Shown here piece after piece: positions 63,000-64,000 of a stretch of 64,000 nucleotides of DNA; position 1 is the first letter of the stretch; every line of letters begins with the position of its first letter. Origin of the DNA: Octadecabacter arcticus 238 (GTDB taxonomy: Bacteria > Pseudomonadota > Alphaproteobacteria > Rhodobacterales > Rhodobacteraceae); contig NC_020908.1 in NCBI RefSeq assembly GCF_000155735.2, forward strand, positions 2,175,001 through 2,239,000. Reading direction: 5' to 3'. The notes below the pieces were generated by a model. That model worked only from the letters and a program-made list of their open reading frames with translations, was not told the DNA's origin and made no database searches. The position numbers and the translations under genes are program-made.

Positions 63000-64000
63000 T
63001 TGAATAAGTTCAGATAGATGTGAGACAAAATTTTGTTGCCAAGATTTAGGCGACCTCGGAGACTGAGAATTGAAAGAAACCAGCTCACGAGGCCAATATG
63101 CAAATCATCGGACTGCACAAGAACGTTTATAAACTTTATGCTTGGGCGCGGACACAAGAATGTTTGGACGTGTACCGTATCAAATACGAAGGTCAGGTTC
63201 GGCAATGGGACGACTTACGTACAGAGGGCGTTTCTCTATCAAAGTGCGCTGAATTCGTCGGCATCTCGCGCGCGACATATTACCGTCACAAGCGTATTTT
63301 GAAGGATTTGGCGCAGGCAATCATACCGCCTTCAAAGGCTCCCAAACGCTGCAACAAGTCACAGTGGGGCGAGGCAGAAAAGCAATTGGTGCTTGAGGCC
63401 CGCCGCGACAATGAAACCTACGGTAAGGAGAAAATAGGGGCCATCTTGCGTCGCGACAAAAAGCAAACCATGAGCGATAGCACCGTGGGGCGCATTTTGA
63501 GCTTTCTAAGGAAAAAAGGCCTGATCACACGATCAAGATCTGCGCCCCAAAAGCGCAAGCGTAATTTTTCCAAGGGGCATGCCAAGGGATGGAAATATAG
63601 GGATTACAAAGATATTGTGGTTGGCGAGCGTGTGCAGATCGATCATATGACTGCCACGAAGAACGGCGTCACGTGCAAACACTTTCAAGCCTGGGAGAGG
63701 TGTAGCAAGCATATCCACGCGCAAGTTTATTCGAATGCCACGGCACGCTCTGCCAAACGGTTTTTGCAAGAACTCGTGGAAATAGCTCCCTATAAGATCA
63801 TCTCAATTCAAGTCGATGGCGGGTCTGAGTTTATGGCCGATTTTGAGACAGCGTGCGAACAGATGGAGATCCCGCTCATTGTGCTGCCGCCAGCAAGGCC
63901 AAAATACAACGGTGGTGTCGAGCGCGGTAACCGCACCTTCCGCGAAGAGTTCTATGCATGTCGTGATCTCATTGCCGACAGCATAGGAGCGATGCGGTTT
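63000..64000 (+). mobile_element. IS481-family element, copy 2, runs off window
   Basis: Left end ttgaataagttcagatagat, identical to the reversed right end of copy 1 (53430-54564). Inserted in the integrase gene. The right end is outside the window. Confidence 0.85.
63098..64000 (+). CDS. IS481-family transposase, partial at window edge
   Basis: Same N-terminus (MQIIGLHKNVYKLYAWARTQ) and DDE motifs (VQIDHMTATKNGV, ISIQVDGGSEFMADFE, YNGGVERGNRTFREEF) as the product at 53456. About 301 codons are visible; the last 35 residues lie outside. Confidence 0.92.
   Translation, partial: MQIIGLHKNVYKLYAWARTQECLDVYRIKYEGQVRQWDDLRTEGVSLSKCAEFVGISRATYYRHKRILKDLAQAIIPPSKAPKRCNKSQWGEAEKQLVLEARRDNETYGKEKIGAILRRDKKQTMSDSTVGRILSFLRKKGLITRSRSAPQKRKRNFSKGHAKGWKYRDYKDIVVGERVQIDHMTATKNGVTCKHFQAWERCSKHIHAQVYSNATARSAKRFLQELVEIAPYKIISIQVDGGSEFMADFETACEQMEIPLIVLPPARPKYNGGVERGNRTFREEFYACRDLIADSIGAMRF

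Noticed and set aside
1-64000. CRISPR arrays and tRNA or rRNA genes
   Set aside because: No regularly spaced repeats were seen and no tRNA T-arm pattern with matching acceptor stem was found.

Overview
The window looks like a chromosomal segment of a marine Rhodobacteraceae (Roseobacter-group) bacterium. The evidence is protein similarity I recognise: form II CoxSLM with XdhC, a TmoXWV-like ABC transporter, Hint-domain and DUF1127 proteins, YaeQ, and an SOS box of the alphaproteobacterial GAAC-N7-GAAC type. Insertion sequences are extremely dense. At least ten families are present (IS3, IS5, IS21, IS30, IS66, IS110, IS256, IS481, IS630, IS1595/ISXO2, ISL3), many nested or chimeric, and many ordinary genes are broken. 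This recalls Octadecabacter-like genomes, but the genus is a guess.

Layout. 0-8.7 kb is mostly housekeeping: an IS66 remnant, a minus-strand cluster (LysM protein, XdhC-like, coxS, coxL with a frameshift, coxM, terminator), a LOG-family gene, a broken Hint gene and sodB. 8.8-24.9 kb is an IS graveyard: two ISXO2 copies splitting a methyltransferase remnant, a broken IS5, a chimeric IS3, an IS30 fragment, a second IS5 fragment, a membrane Mrr-like nuclease, a CIA30 protein, a decayed IS110, an intact IS66, a decayed IS630, a MITE-like IS256 derivative and an intact IS30. 24.9-26.7 kb is AT-rich with a metallophosphoesterase and small genes of unknown role; an ISL3 follows.

28.7-39.1 kb holds one long minus-strand operon: SfsA-like fragment, brxHII-like helicase, pglZ (amber codon), brxA-like, two small ORFs, macro-domain protein and UPF0149/SEC-C protein. 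The genes overlap or lie within a few nt of each other once the inserted IS3 (carrying an IS256) is removed. It looks like the tail of a BREX type 3 defence operon with extra genes, now damaged. 39.1-44.3 kb has a third ISXO2, sbcB and decayed genes.

44.3-51.4 kb is a compact module flanked by perfect 23-bp direct repeats: a LysR regulator, a divergent betaine-type ABC transporter and two adjacent, unequal ureohydrolases, probably for uptake and hydrolysis of a guanidino compound. 51.4-53.2 kb is an SOS-controlled umuDC pair. 53.4-64 kb has IS481, DUF1127, a hairpin that hides a start codon, yaeQ split by IS3, a tpiA fragment, a 2-oxoglutarate oxygenase, IS21, an integrase/excisionase remnant and a second IS481 running off the edge.

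Most unusual signals: (1) short double-hairpin insertions (27-42 nt) inside IS5 and IS110 transposase genes that share a common layout, plus a different hairpin insertion common to all three ISXO2 copies; (2) the brxHII-pglZ-brxA operon extended with macro and SEC-C genes; (3) the direct-repeat-flanked ureohydrolase module.
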